DNA from: Methanoregula sp.
Lineage (GTDB): Archaea; Halobacteriota; Methanomicrobia; Methanomicrobiales; Methanospirillaceae
Assembly (NCBI GenBank): GCA_022711635.1
Contig: JAKLEQ010000005.1
Location: forward strand, 1 to 38,703
Length of the DNA stretch: 38,703 nt
Direction: 5' to 3'
Shown here: piece by piece, positions 8,063 through 16,139 of the stretch
Layout: the number at the start of each line of letters is the position of its first letter
How positions within the stretch are numbered: position 1 is the stretch's first letter
Program-made: the position numbers and the translations under genes
The notes under the pieces: model-generated
The model's database searches: none
What the model saw: the letters and a program-made list of their open reading frames with translations, nothing else
Told to the model about the DNA's origin: nothing

Positions 8063-8093
8063 TATTGAATATCTTTTAAGGAATTATTCAATA
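8063..8093. promoter_or_regulatory. Palindromic promoter/operator candidate
   Basis: A perfect 8-bp inverted repeat, TATTGAAT (8063-8070) and ATTCAATA (8086-8093), encloses an AT-rich spacer containing CTTTTAAG that can serve as a TATA box. It lies 27-57 bp before the ATG at 8120, the right place for a promoter with a dimeric repressor or activator site overlapping it. Confidence 0.45.
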
Positions 8094-8119
8094 ACGGGAA
8101 TACTCCCGTCCGGAATACT

Positions 8120-8530
8120 ATGGCACCGTTGGTGAATGGCGTAACGGCCGGTGAAGAACCGGCATATTTCATCGGGAAAGGACTCTCGGAACTGCTGGAG
8201 GACCATCTCGATGCGGCTCTCGATATCCTGATGCAGGGGTACCGGAAATACCCGGAGAACCTGGAGATCCAGTTCTTCCTCATCCGGGCGACCGGCACGG
8301 CAGCACGGGTACGGAACAACCCGGGTCTCATGAGCGAGATCATCGCCATGTGGGACCGGTTCATTGCTGCGCATCCTTCTGAGAAGTTCTCGGTCTCGCG
8401 CAGCACGGCGCATGCTTACGTCGAGCGGGGGATCCTCAAGCAGGCGCTCGGGAACCACGGCGGGGCGGAGGAGGACTTCACCCGGGCGCGGGCGATGGAC
8501 CGGGATGTCCTCGTACCGCAGGGTACCTGA
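8120..8530 (+). CDS. TPR-like small protein
   Basis: A 136-residue, probably cytosolic helical protein. The helices LLEDHLDAALDILMQGYRKYPENLEIQFFLI and GILKQALGNHGGAEEDFTRARAMD have the spacing of tetratricopeptide repeats, though only the first and last are close to consensus; the middle is diverged. No catalytic motif is seen, so a protein-binding role is the most that can be said. Its promoter region carries a palindrome around a TATA-like core. The start at 8120 has no good Shine-Dalgarno. A second TPR protein lies downstream on the other strand. Confidence 0.75.
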   Translation: MAPLVNGVTAGEEPAYFIGKGLSELLEDHLDAALDILMQGYRKYPENLEIQFFLIRATGTAARVRNNPGLMSEIIAMWDRFIAAHPSEKFSVSRSTAHAYVERGILKQALGNHGGAEEDFTRARAMDRDVLVPQGT

Positions 8531-9120
8531 CGCGGGTTTTCACCGGAACCTGTTCCGCTCTCTTCGATATTTTCAAAAGTCAGCAAGATGGTCATCCCCT
8601 CAGGCTGCCAGGGATTTTTTTGAGGGTACCGTACTTGGTTAACCGCAGGATTATTCTTCTCATCCGACGGTAAAAAACCAGAAATTCGCATTAATCTGAT
8701 GTCCTGGAGAAAAAGGATACTTTTTTTGGGGAGCGCTCCTGGGGGTTCGGCCAACGGCCTCACCCCCGCCGCGCGGGCGTCCCCTTTTGCGATATTCCCC
8801 CGGATGTTGAAAACAGATACGTCAGAAAATCGGATCGACCGAATCTGCGGATAGAGCATGCAGGGGATGCTTCCATCGCCGCAGGCATGGCGGTTCTGAA
8901 GAGGGTTTACTGCCCCTCTTCGAATGTTTCAGCGACGGGGGTGAAATTCACGTGGTTCAGGAAAAGTCCGGGATTGAGAAGGATGTGCTGGCATTCTTCG
9001 AGGCAAAAGACGGGGCCACCAAGAGCGATTTATTGATTGAAGATATGTCACTGAAACGAGGGTACACCCTTTATTAATCCCCGGATCCCTGCAGCCAAAG
9101 GAGGACGCCGGCGGTCGGCT
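8531..9120. other. 590-bp stretch between convergent TPR genes
   Basis: No convincing gene is seen. It holds two T7 tracts (about 8612-8618 and 8721-8727) that could end transcription of the upstream gene, and a strongly structured element at 8728-8784. The rest contains short open frames on both strands without recognisable domains. Confidence 0.5.
8728..8784. other. Two-tier GC hairpin flanked by T-tracts
   Basis: GGGGAGCGC (8728-8736) can pair with GCGTCCCC (8777-8784, one bulged base); inside it GGGGGT (8741-8746) pairs with ACCCCC (8762-8767), and inside that GGCC (8749-8752) pairs with GGCC (8756-8759) around AAC. T7 precedes and T4 follows. It may be a bidirectional terminator, a REP-like element or a small structured RNA. 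Confidence 0.45.
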
Positions 9121-10206
9121 TCAGGCGCCCGCGTACTTCGGGTCGAGGGCGGCTGCCCGGTCATGCGCAGCCCGTGCTTCCTCCTCCCTGCCGAGACGCC
9201 GCAGGGCGTTCCCGCGGGAGTACCACGCGGAGGCATCGTCCGGGCTTGCGGCAATCGCCCGGTCAAACGAGGCGACCGCATCGTCATCCCGCCCGAGCGC
9301 CGCAAGGGAGAGCCCGCGGTTGTACCATGCTTCGGCATACGCCGGCCGGAGGCCGGTCGCGGTATCGTACGCGGCGACCGCATCCCCGTGCCGGCCGAGT
9401 TCGCTGAGTGCGGAGCCGGAATTGTACCACGCCTCGGCATAGTCCGGGCGGGCGGAGACTGCCCGGGCGTACGATGCGGCCGCATCCGCCGGACGCCCCA
9501 GGGCCATGCAGCTGTTCCCCCGGTTGTTCCACGCCTCCGCGTAGTCCGGTGCACCGGCGACCGCCTGGTCATAGGCATCCAGTGCATCGTCATGCCGGTC
9601 CAGGGCCGCGAGCATATTCGCCCGGTTGAACCATGCACCCGCAATGCCCGGGTCGATTTCGATGATCCGGTCGTACGAGCGGAGTGCCTCCTCGTGCTGC
9701 CCGCAGGCAGCGAGCACGTTGCCCTGCATGTTCCACGCCTCCACGTCCTCCGGGCTGAGGCGTGTCGCCGTATCGCAGGATTCGAGCGCCTCCGGGTACC
9801 GGCCGAGAGCGGCAAGGACCCACCCCCGGAGAGACCAGGCCTCGGCAAACTCCGGCAGGAGGCGGACCGCCCGGTCAAGGGACTCCAGCGCCTCCGCATT
9901 CCGGCCGAGATACCCCAGCACCCACCCGCGGTTGCTCCACGCCTTGTACGCGCCGGGGTCGAGGCCAACGGCGGTATCGCAGGATTCGAGGGCTTCAGAA
10001 AACCGCCCCAGGTTCCCGAGTACCGCCCCGCGGCCGTTCCACGCCCGGGAGGAGCCCGGGTCAAGGGCGATTGCCCGGTCGAACAGGTCGAGTGCCTCGG
10101 AATTCCTGCCCTGCCGGAACCGGCTGACGGCTTCTTCAAGGACCTGCTCCGCGGTTTCGGCAGCATCGTACCGGTCCTCTGCCGGGGGATCGCCGAAGTC
10201 ATCCAT
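9121..10206 (-). CDS. Protein of ten tandem TPR repeats
   Basis: A 361-residue protein made almost entirely of ten consecutive 34-residue tetratricopeptide repeats (from about residue 20), each close to AEAWYNRGxxLAALGRxxEA followed by xxSYDRAxxLxPxY. No signal peptide, membrane helix or enzymatic domain is present, so it is a soluble scaffold or adaptor for protein assembly, partner unknown. The repeats are highly regular in sequence, which suggests recent internal duplication or strong structural constraint. The gene is divergent from clpB with 289 bp between them; a shared stress role is possible but not shown. The ATG at 10206 has no clear Shine-Dalgarno. Confidence 0.92.
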   Translation of the reverse strand: MDDFGDPPAEDRYDAAETAEQVLEEAVSRFRQGRNSEALDLFDRAIALDPGSSRAWNGRGAVLGNLGRFSEALESCDTAVGLDPGAYKAWSNRGWVLGYLGRNAEALESLDRAVRLLPEFAEAWSLRGWVLAALGRYPEALESCDTATRLSPEDVEAWNMQGNVLAACGQHEEALRSYDRIIEIDPGIAGAWFNRANMLAALDRHDDALDAYDQAVAGAPDYAEAWNNRGNSCMALGRPADAAASYARAVSARPDYAEAWYNSGSALSELGRHGDAVAAYDTATGLRPAYAEAWYNRGLSLAALGRDDDAVASFDRAIAASPDDASAWYSRGNALRRLGREEEARAAHDRAAALDPKYAGA

Positions 10207-10438
10207 GGCAGTTCAACGATTGGCATCCCGCGATAAAAGGATGCAGGATCCGATGCCGGGCCTGCCGGCTCACCCTTCTTTCGGGCAGTATCCCGCGGCA
10301 CGTTTTCCGGCACCTCCGGTTTCCTGCTGCAGGGGTGTGTCCGATACTTCATCGGATACCTGCACATCCCAAAACGGGGGTCCCCGCTTTCGCAGCGTCC
10401 TGCCGGCAACTCTGCCGATGCACTTGCCCCCACGGCAA

Positions 10439-10447
10439 CCTTAAAGT
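10439..10447 (+). promoter_or_regulatory. Candidate TATA box of clpB
   Basis: CCTTAAAGT lies 49-57 nt before the clpB ATG at 10496 and would give a leader of roughly 28 nt. GGCAGG sits 7-8 nt before the ATG as a weak Shine-Dalgarno. Confidence 0.35.
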
Positions 10448-10495
10448 TCCGGAAAATAGTTAGTACACACAGAACAAAGGCAGGGCAGGCCCGAT

Positions 10496-13084
10496 ATGAA
10501 CTTCAACAACTTCACCATCAAGTCGCAGGAAGCCGTGCAGAAGGCGACGGAGATTGCGGCGGGAAAGCAGAACCAGGCCGTGGAACCGTCGCACATCCTG
10601 AAAGGGATGATCTCGGTCGACGAGAACGTGACCCCGTATCTCCTCCGGAAGCTGAACGTTGACCCCGCGGCGCTCGCCCCGGCGCTCGACCGGATAATCG
10701 ACGCGTACCCGAAGGTCTCGGGCGGGGAGCAGTTCCTCTCGGGCGGCGCGAACAAGGCCCTGCAGAAAGCGGTCGCCCTTGCGCAGGAGTCGCACGACGA
10801 GTTCGTCTCGATCGAGCACGTGCTTTTGGGGATCCTCGCGGCGGGGGACCCGGTTTCAAGGCTGCTGAAGGACTACGGGGTGACGGAGAAGGACTTAAGA
10901 GCCGCGATCGCCCAGCTTCGGAAGGGCTCGCCGGCCAAAAGCCCGACCGCGGAGGACACCTACCAGGCGCTGGAGCGGTTCGCCCGGAACCTGAACGAAC
11001 TTGCGAGGAGCGGCAAGCTCGACCCGGTCATCGGCCGGAACGAGGAGATCCGAAGGGTGCTGCAGATCCTCTCCCGGCGGACCAAGAACAACCCGATCCT
11101 GATCGGGGAGCCGGGGGTGGGCAAGACCGCGATCGCCGAGGGCCTCGCCCACCGGATCATCGACGGGGACGTGCCGGAGAACCTGAAAGAGAAACAGATC
11201 TACTCCCTCGACATGGGAGCGCTGATCGCCGGGGCAAAGTTCAAGGGGGAGTTTGAGGAAAGGCTCAAGAGCGTGATCAAGGAGGTCATCTCCGCGAACG
11301 GGGAGATCATCCTCTTCATCGACGAGATCCACACGCTGGTCGGGGCCGGCGCGAGCGAGGGCGCGATGGACGCGGCCAATATCCTGAAACCCGCTCTCTC
11401 CCGGGGCGAGCTGCACGTGATCGGCGCAACGACCCTGAAAGAGTACCAGAAGTACTTCGAGAAGGACAAGGCGCTCGAGCGCCGGTTCCAGCCGGTGATG
11501 GTTGCCGAGCCGGACACCCTTGACGCCATCTCCATCCTCCGGGGGATCAAGGAGAAGTACGAGACCCACCACCACGTCAGGATCAAGGACGAGGCGATCA
11601 TCGCCGCCGTCGAGCTCTCGCAGCGCTACATCTCCGATCGGTTCCTCCCCGACAAGGCCATCGACCTCATCGACGAGGCTGCCGCAAAACTCCGGCTCGA
11701 GATCAACTCCGTGCCCGAGGAACTGGAGACGATCGAACGGAAGATCCGGCAGCTGGAGATCGAGCGGGAGGCCATCAAGCGCGAGAAAGACCAGGGAAAA
11801 CTCAAGATCCTCAACGAGGAGATCGGGAACTTAACCGAGGAGCGGAACCGGCTCAAGGCCAAGTGGCAGTCGGAGAAGGACCTCGTCGAGCAGATCCAGG
11901 CAAAGAAGAACGAGATCGAGGACTTAAAGTTCGAGGCCGAACGGGCCGAACGGGGCGGCGACCTCGGGAAGGTTGCGGAGATCCGGTACGGCCGGATCCC
12001 CACCGCCGAGAAGACGATCGCGGGGCTGAAGGAGAAGCTGACCGTGCTGCAGAAGGACGCCGCGATGGTGAACGAGGAGGTGGACGCCGAGGAGATCGCC
12101 GAGGCGGTTGCGCGCTGGACCGGCATCCCCGTCTCCCGGATGCTCCAGAGCGAGAAGCAGAAGCTCCTCGGTCTCGAGGCCGAGCTCCACAAGCGGGTCG
12201 TCGGCCAGGACGAGGCGATCACGGCGGTTGCAGACGCGATCCGCCGGAGCCGGGCCGGGCTGCAGGACGCGAAGCGCCCGATCGGCTCCTTCATCTTCCT
12301 CGGGACGACCGGCGTCGGGAAGACCGAGCTTGCAAAAGCCCTCGCCGAGGTCCTCTTCAACAACGAGAACGCCATGGTCCGGATCGACATGTCGGAGTAT
12401 CAGGAACGGCACACCGTCTCCCGGATGGTCGGGGCTCCCCCGGGCTACGTGGGCTACGAGGAGAGCGGGCAGCTGACCGAGGCCGTGAGGCGGAAACCCT
12501 ACTCTGTTGTACTCCTGGACGAGATCGAGAAGGCGCATCCCGACGTCTTCAACATCCTCCTGCAGGTCCTCGACGACGGCCGCCTGACCGACAACAAGGG
12601 CAGGACGGTCGACTTCAAGAACACCATCGTGATCATGACCTCGAACATCGGGTCGCACCTCATCCAGGAGGCCCTCGGGCATGCCACCGACAAGGACCGG
12701 GACGCGATCTACGACAAGACGAGGGAGCAGGTCTTCGAGCTCTTAAAGAAGACCATCCGGCCCGAGTTCCTCAACCGTGTCGACGAGATCATCATGTTCC
12801 GGCCGCTCACCAGGGACGAGATCCAAAAGGTCGTCGCCCTCCAGATCGGGGTGGTGCAGAAGATGCTCGCAAAGTCCGAGATCCGGATCCGGGCAACCGA
12901 GAAGGCCGTACGGTTCATTGCCGATACGGGCTTCGACCCGCAGTTCGGCGCCCGGCCGATCAAACGGGTGATCCAGCGGAACCTGTTGAATGAACTCTCG
13001 AAGATGATCCTCGACGGGAAGGTCAACAAGGAGAAGGAGATCGTCGTCGACGAGAAAGGAGGGGCGCTGGTCTTCTCGAATTAG
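10496..13084 (+). CDS. clpB: ClpB/Hsp104 disaggregase
   Basis: A full-length 862-residue ATP-dependent disaggregase, the normal size for ClpB. The N-terminal double repeat (1-145), first AAA+ domain (Walker A GEPGVGKT 204-211, Walker B D276-E277 in LFIDEIH), coiled-coil M domain (about 400-525, rich in Glu/Lys) and second AAA+ domain (GTTGVGKT 603-610, D675-E676 in [10 protein letters not shown]) are all present, as are GYVGYEE and the sensor-2 motif GARPIKR. The second Walker A reads GTTGVGKT where bacterial ClpB usually has GPTGVGKT. ClpB pulls aggregated proteins apart, usually with DnaK; no dnaK is nearby. In archaea the gene is patchy and thought to come from bacteria. Confidence 0.98.
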   Translation: MNFNNFTIKSQEAVQKATEIAAGKQNQAVEPSHILKGMISVDENVTPYLLRKLNVDPAALAPALDRIIDAYPKVSGGEQFLSGGANKALQKAVALAQESHDEFVSIEHVLLGILAAGDPVSRLLKDYGVTEKDLRAAIAQLRKGSPAKSPTAEDTYQALERFARNLNELARSGKLDPVIGRNEEIRRVLQILSRRTKNNPILIGEPGVGKTAIAEGLAHRIIDGDVPENLKEKQIYSLDMGALIAGAKFKGEFEERLKSVIKEVISANGEIILFIDEIHTLVGAGASEGAMDAANILKPALSRGELHVIGATTLKEYQKYFEKDKALERRFQPVMVAEPDTLDAISILRGIKEKYETHHHVRIKDEAIIAAVELSQRYISDRFLPDKAIDLIDEAAAKLRLEINSVPEELETIERKIRQLEIEREAIKREKDQGKLKILNEEIGNLTEERNRLKAKWQSEKDLVEQIQAKKNEIEDLKFEAERAERGGDLGKVAEIRYGRIPTAEKTIAGLKEKLTVLQKDAAMVNEEVDAEEIAEAVARWTGIPVSRMLQSEKQKLLGLEAELHKRVVGQDEAITAVADAIRRSRAGLQDAKRPIGSFIFLGTTGVGKTELAKALAEVLFNNENAMVRIDMSEYQERHTVSRMVGAPPGYVGYEESGQLTEAVRRKPYSVVLLDEIEKAHPDVFNILLQVLDDGRLTDNKGRTVDFKNTIVIMTSNIGSHLIQEALGHATDKDRDAIYDKTREQVFELLKKTIRPEFLNRVDEIIMFRPLTRDEIQKVVALQIGVVQKMLAKSEIRIRATEKAVRFIADTGFDPQFGARPIKRVIQRNLLNELSKMILDGKVNKEKEIVVDEKGGALVFSN

Positions 13085-13101
13085 AACGGGGCTGGGGATT
13101 C

Positions 13102-13119
13102 TTTTTTCCCGGGCTTTTT
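13102..13119 (+). terminator. Terminator after clpB
   Basis: Two T-tracts (T6 at 13102-13107 and T5 at 13115-13119) separated by CCCGGG follow the clpB stop codon by about 18 bp. Confidence 0.55.
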
Positions 13120-13204
13120 GGCACTGCGGAATCCAGTGTCAACGTTGCACCGGGTATCAGTACCCTTCCGTCCCAGTCACGGGGAATGATCCCGGGTTTT
13201 TTTA

Positions 13205-13449
13205 GGCTCTGTAGAAATCATCGTGTTGCGTACTCAGCGGAATTTATGAATGTGACCCCCTCTCTCCCCCAGAGGGGGAGGCGGCCCAAGGGGGCAAGCC
13301 CCCTTGACCCCCAATTTCTTGATTGAATTAATCTCATGGATTTTTTATCGACGACCATAACTCCACGGGGCGAGCCCCGATGAGGCGGCGAGCGCCCGTG
13401 GCTCCCTCGCAATTCAATCTATGATTTCAGTTACCTTTTCTACAGAGCC
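13205..13449. mobile_element. 245-bp MITE-like element with inverted ends and 8-bp target duplication
   Basis: The element begins GGCTCTGTAGAAA and ends TTTCTACAGAGCC, a perfect 13-bp terminal inverted repeat. It is flanked on both sides by TTTTTTTA (13197-13204 and 13450-13457), an 8-bp target duplication. The inside has no transposase; it holds GC hairpins such as CAAGGGGG/CCCCCTTG at 13287-13306 and CGGGGC/GCCCCG near 13357-13380. GGCTCTGT ends with 8-bp duplications resemble IS6-family insertion sequences, so it is probably a non-autonomous derivative moved by such a transposase in trans (inference). It landed between clpB and the M41-like gene without breaking either. Confidence 0.8.
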
Positions 13450-13598
13450 TTTTTTTAGGAGAAAAGGTACCCCCCCTGGCAGGTGTAGCAGGGAATCCGC
13501 TCTCCCTCGCGGGGTGGTTGCTCGGAACGGGCAGCGGCCATCCCCTTCCCAAAGCTTCATACAATCAGCGCCGGTATTGAACGATCTGACAGACGAGC

Positions 13599-14075
13599 AT
13601 GAACGAACCCCGCGATCCCCAGACCGAGGACTGGATCACCAGCCTGCACGAGGCGGCGCATGTTGTCTTTGCGGTGCTGGCCGGCCGCCGGGTGCAATGG
13701 GTGACCATCGATGCAGTCGTCGTTACCACCCCCGGCGGGGGCCTCGGGGTCTGCCTCGGGCGCTGGGATACCGCGGACAGCCGGCCGGCGGCCGGGTGGG
13801 GGACCGGAGAATGGCACCGGCACATCCAGGTACTTATCGCCGGGTACCTGATGGAATACCTGGTGACCGGGGAAAAGAACGGCATGGATGACGAAACGGC
13901 CGCCCTCCGCTGCTGCACGGAGGCCGGGCTCGACCTTGCCGCCATCGAACGGGAAACCATCGCCCTGATCGGGGAACGGACGGACCGGATTTACCGGTTG
14001 GCACGGATGCTGCGGGAACACCGGACCCTGGACGAGGCCCGGATCCTGGAGGCGGTAGTCCCGCAACCGTCATAA
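13599..14075 (+). CDS. Stand-alone M41/FtsH-like zinc peptidase domain
   Basis: A 158-residue protein that looks like an FtsH protease domain without the AAA+ or membrane parts. The zinc motif HEAAH (residues 17-21) sits in a helix SLHEAAHVVFAVLAG, as in the FtsH HEAGH helix; a VTIDAVVVTTPGGGLGVCLG strand and then LIAGYLMEYLVTGEKNGMDDETAALRC follow. The acidic MDDE would supply the third zinc ligand that FtsH provides from its downstream aspartate. Such small M41-like proteins are widespread and uncharacterised; they may be proteases or inactive. A hairpin terminator follows directly. The start has only a weak Shine-Dalgarno. Confidence 0.75.
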   Translation: MNEPRDPQTEDWITSLHEAAHVVFAVLAGRRVQWVTIDAVVVTTPGGGLGVCLGRWDTADSRPAAGWGTGEWHRHIQVLIAGYLMEYLVTGEKNGMDDETAALRCCTEAGLDLAAIERETIALIGERTDRIYRLARMLREHRTLDEARILEAVVPQPS

Positions 14076-14106
14076 TCCCCGGGCCGGGGATCCCCCAGCG
14101 GTTTTT
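14075..14106 (+). terminator. Hairpin terminator of the M41-like gene
   Basis: ATCCCCG and CGGGGAT (14075-14091) form a tight stem starting at the stop codon, followed by T5 at 14102-14106. Confidence 0.5.
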
Positions 14107-14176
14107 CCGGCGAATTTTCCCCGGGTCTGCGGCCGCTGCCCGCGTTCAAAAAGCGGCTGCCGGCACCGGCCGGTAT

Positions 14177-15736
14177 TCAGCAGCCGTCGCCGAACCGGTA
14201 TCCTCCTTTCGGCACGCGGATCGCGAAACGGACCCCCTCCCCCATCGTCCCGGTCTCCCGGATCGTGATATCGGTCGTCTCCAGGATCTCCCGTGCGAGG
14301 AAGAGTCCCATCGATCGGTCTTTCTGGAAATCCGGCGAAAAGATCGTATCCTTGTCGGCAGGAGGGATGCCGCCACCATTGTCGGCATAGAGAATGGTGA
14401 GGGATTCATCGGGTTGCTTCACGTACTCCAGGGTGACCCGTGTCCCGGGGGTATTCCGGGCAAGCGTGTTTTCTGCAAGGACGTAAAAGACGTTCTCCAG
14501 CAGGGGGTCGGCAAAAATCTCGAGGTCCCTGACCGTGACCGTCCGCTGGATCTTCTCGAAGGAAAGGTGGGAAATCGCGAGAAGGAAGACCTGGTTGACA
14601 TTCTGCCATCGCGCCGGTTTAAACCCGAGGTCCTGGTAGGTCTGGGAGAATTTCAGGGAATCGGAGATCTTCTGCAGGACGCAGTTCTCCTTCTCGATCA
14701 GCTCTTTTGCCCGAACTGACCCGTCATTCGTCAATTCCGCCCCGGCCAGCTGCAGGTACCCGAGCGCGGTAAAAACCTGGTTCCGGATGTCCGTACTCGT
14801 CAGGCGGTTCAGGAAACTGAGTTTCTCCTTGGCGCGGTTGAGCGCCTTCTGCGTCTTCTTGTACTCGGTGATATCGATGGCCGTAAAGACGATGCCCGCT
14901 GCCGGGTCCGCGGGATCGATCGATGTCCCGTTGAGGAGAATGTCCTGGACGGCACCGTCTTTCCGCCGCCACCGCGTCTCTGTCGCCGACGGAGATCCTT
15001 CCAGGCGGGCATATTCCTGGTCGTCCAGGAAGAGGAACCGGGCGTTCTTTCCGGTGAGTTCTTCCTGGGAATATCCGGTGATTTCGCAGAGCCGGTCGTT
15101 GATTCGGATCAGGGCCTGGTCCGACACAAACGCTATCCCTATCGGTGCAACGCGGAAGATGCCCGAGATCGAGGCCTCGTTCTTGCAGATCCGCTGGGTA
15201 TTCCGTTCCAGTTCGTCGTACTGCTGCTGCAGGACCCCTTCCGCGGCTGCAATCTGCTGGTAGGCGGCCCAGAGCTCTTCCTCGGCAAGCTTGGTCTCGG
15301 TGATATCGATGACAACCCCGATCAGGCGGCGGGGCCGCCCGGACGCGTCCCGCTCCACCGCCCTGCCACGGGTGCGGTACCATTTCCAGGCCTCTTTGGC
15401 CGTCCGGATCCGCACAACCGTCTCAAAAACCTCTGATGCGCCTTCGAGATAGTGCCGGAGGTTCGCCATAAGGAGCACCATATCGTCGGGATGGACGAAC
15501 GCGGCGAGTGCCATCAGGGTTGCGGGTCTTTTCTCCGGGGGGTACCCCAGGAGGGCGATGAACCGGTCGCCGAAATGAAAACCGCCGGTCTCGAGATCGG
15601 CCTCCCAGACATCCGCCTTCGCTTCCTCGAGAGCAATGGCGAGCTGCTGGTTGGTGAGCTCCAGAAAATTTTCCCAGTCCTCCTTGCTGTCGGCGGAGGG
15701 GATGAGAGCTTCCGGGGCCAGGACCTCACCGGTCAT
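14177..15736 (-). CDS. PAS-domain sensor kinase without phospho-acceptor histidine
   Basis: A 519-residue soluble sensor protein: PAS domain 1 (about 30-150, GFHFGDRFIALLGYPPEKR and IDITETK), a coiled coil (about 148-185), PAS domain 2 (about 188-300) and a kinase-like core. Where related kinases have TRHDI, this one has T313-S314-T315-D316, so the phosphorylated histidine is replaced by T315. The ATPase part keeps DNGGGIP (G1) and MGLFLAREIL (G2), while the N box reads ENTLARN. It can probably bind ATP but not autophosphorylate on the usual residue. The start at 15736 follows GGGGTG; GTG at 15745 is the alternative. It is divergent from a similar gene at 16140, with no response regulator beside it. 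Confidence 0.9.
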   Translation of the reverse strand: MTGEVLAPEALIPSADSKEDWENFLELTNQQLAIALEEAKADVWEADLETGGFHFGDRFIALLGYPPEKRPATLMALAAFVHPDDMVLLMANLRHYLEGASEVFETVVRIRTAKEAWKWYRTRGRAVERDASGRPRRLIGVVIDITETKLAEEELWAAYQQIAAAEGVLQQQYDELERNTQRICKNEASISGIFRVAPIGIAFVSDQALIRINDRLCEITGYSQEELTGKNARFLFLDDQEYARLEGSPSATETRWRRKDGAVQDILLNGTSIDPADPAAGIVFTAIDITEYKKTQKALNRAKEKLSFLNRLTSTDIRNQVFTALGYLQLAGAELTNDGSVRAKELIEKENCVLQKISDSLKFSQTYQDLGFKPARWQNVNQVFLLAISHLSFEKIQRTVTVRDLEIFADPLLENVFYVLAENTLARNTPGTRVTLEYVKQPDESLTILYADNGGGIPPADKDTIFSPDFQKDRSMGLFLAREILETTDITIRETGTMGEGVRFAIRVPKGGYRFGDGC

Positions 15737-16139
15737 ACCCGGCACCCCGCAGCATCAGAAAGATTTGCATGGCTCTCCGTAGACGGTACAAGACGTTTTT
15801 TCCCCTTAAAAAGGAACGGACACGCCTTGCAGATATGGCATGCAAACGGCGCCCGGGATGTTTCCCGTCCCCCCTTTTCTCCCGCACCGCATCCTCCCGG
15901 CGTCCGGCAGGTGCAAAGACGTGGAAAAAATGCGCGGACCGGCAGGGTTGACGGACGCAGCCGGGTACATCACGCGCGGGGAAAAACACAGGAGACCGTG
16001 GAAACGATCCCTCCTGACCAGAGAAGCAAGGGGGAACATCCAAAAGAATAATAAATCAGGCACGATACCACTCAACAACCTGAACGGGTGCCGTGGTGCC
16101 CCGGACTGCCGGGAAGGATCCCGGGTCAGGAGTATGGTT
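15737..16139. promoter_or_regulatory. Shared intergenic region of the two divergent kinase-like genes
   Basis: About 400 bp with no convincing gene. CTTTTTAAG on the minus strand (15805-15813) can be the TATA box of the left gene, with a leader of about 50 nt. GAATAATAAAT (16046-16056) can be the TATA box of the right gene, with a leader of about 60 nt. Confidence 0.45.

Noticed and set aside
13218-13412. 64-codon frame inside the MITE as a possible transposase remnant
   Set aside because: Its text is Arg/Gly/Pro-rich and follows the GC hairpins; no DDE motif or helix-turn-helix is visible.
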